Origin: Mycobacterium sp. GA-1285
GTDB taxonomy: Bacteria > Actinomycetota > Actinomycetes > Mycobacteriales > Mycobacteriaceae
Length of the DNA stretch: 64,000 bases
Direction: 5' to 3'
Assembly (NCBI RefSeq): GCF_001499905.1
Contig: NZ_LQIS01000014.1
Location: forward strand, 44,419-108,418
The stretch's first letter is position 1, and every line of letters begins with the position of its first letter. The position numbers were made by a program, and so were the translations under genes. Shown in pieces: positions 63,928-64,000 of the stretch. The notes beneath the pieces were generated by a model. The model was not told the origin of the DNA. It was given only the letters and a program-made list of their open reading frames with translations, and made no database searches.

Positions 63928-64000
63928 GGCGTGTCTGACAAATGGGGTAGCCAGAGGGTGATGGCGCGTAGGACTGCTGCGCCGCGGTAGACGATGGCGA
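63924..64000 (-). mobile_element. possible end of an IS element with transposase C-terminus (partial)
   Basis: On the minus strand an open frame enters from the right edge of the window and reads AIVYRGAAVLRAITLWLPHL before stopping at TAG 63926-63924. This looks like the C-terminus of an IS5-like transposase. GGCGTGTCTGACAAATGGGG at 63928-63947 could be the terminal repeat. The stop codon overlaps the ferredoxin stop, so the element would have inserted exactly at that gene's end. Only the edge is visible. Confidence 0.45.

Overview
The window is high-GC actinobacterial DNA that reads as a Mycobacterium-type (probably fast-growing, environmental) chromosome. The evidence is an Mce operon, a haemophore-type haem-binding protein, an IdeR-like iron box, a mycofactocin-type short-chain dehydrogenase, many P450s and flavin/F420-type monooxygenases, and a housekeeping block (yraN-yifB-dprA ... 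xerC ... M23 protein-rpsB-tsf-amidase ... marR ... pyrH-frr-cdsA-rlmN) that follows the gene order I know from M. tuberculosis Rv2898c to Rv2880c.

Layout. 1-4745: the last three genes of an mce operon plus a small secreted protein. 4723-25585: a biotransformation cluster with two amine-dehydrogenase-like oxidoreductases, two luciferase-like monooxygenases, three P450s, a nitroreductase, a SnoaL-like protein, four SDRs, an aldehyde dehydrogenase, an AveC-like membrane protein, a substrate-binding-protein homologue without a signal peptide, and an orphan NorQ/NorD-like AAA-VWA pair. A tandem (double) TetR regulator lies inside it. Six copies of a 14-bp near-palindrome (consensus AACARATNTTWGGT) lie at the promoter positions of essentially every transcription unit in this region, including that of the double TetR gene, so I infer one co-regulated system. 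25582-27230: a second TetR gene facing a tiny membrane protein and a second AveC-like gene across a perfect 22-bp palindrome. 27258-30580: a four-gene DyP-peroxidase operon. 30861-34405: small secreted proteins, a HAD phosphatase, a CoA-transferase and a thioesterase.

34386-40580: an Fbp-type iron ABC transporter operon under an IdeR-like box; its last gene is a fusion of an adenylation domain, a carrier domain and a membrane acyltransferase. 40692-57984: conserved housekeeping genes, with a lactate-monooxygenase-like gene, the deletion remnant of a luciferase-like gene, and a MarR regulator divergent from an Rv0560c-like methyltransferase. 57999-63496: a group with a SnoaL-like gene and aldehyde dehydrogenase, a phosphotransferase, a CoA-transferase and two closely similar TetR regulators; three promoters share a TTTACA-N14-TGT element. 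The window ends with a frameshifted P450 remnant, an intact small ferredoxin and what looks like the C-terminal end of a transposase.

All functions are inferred by reading the translated sequences; no database search was run. The strongest candidate for an undescribed system is the 4.7-25.6 kb cluster with its shared operator. The second is the iron-regulated adenylation-carrier-acyltransferase fusion. No rRNA, tRNA or CRISPR array was recognised.
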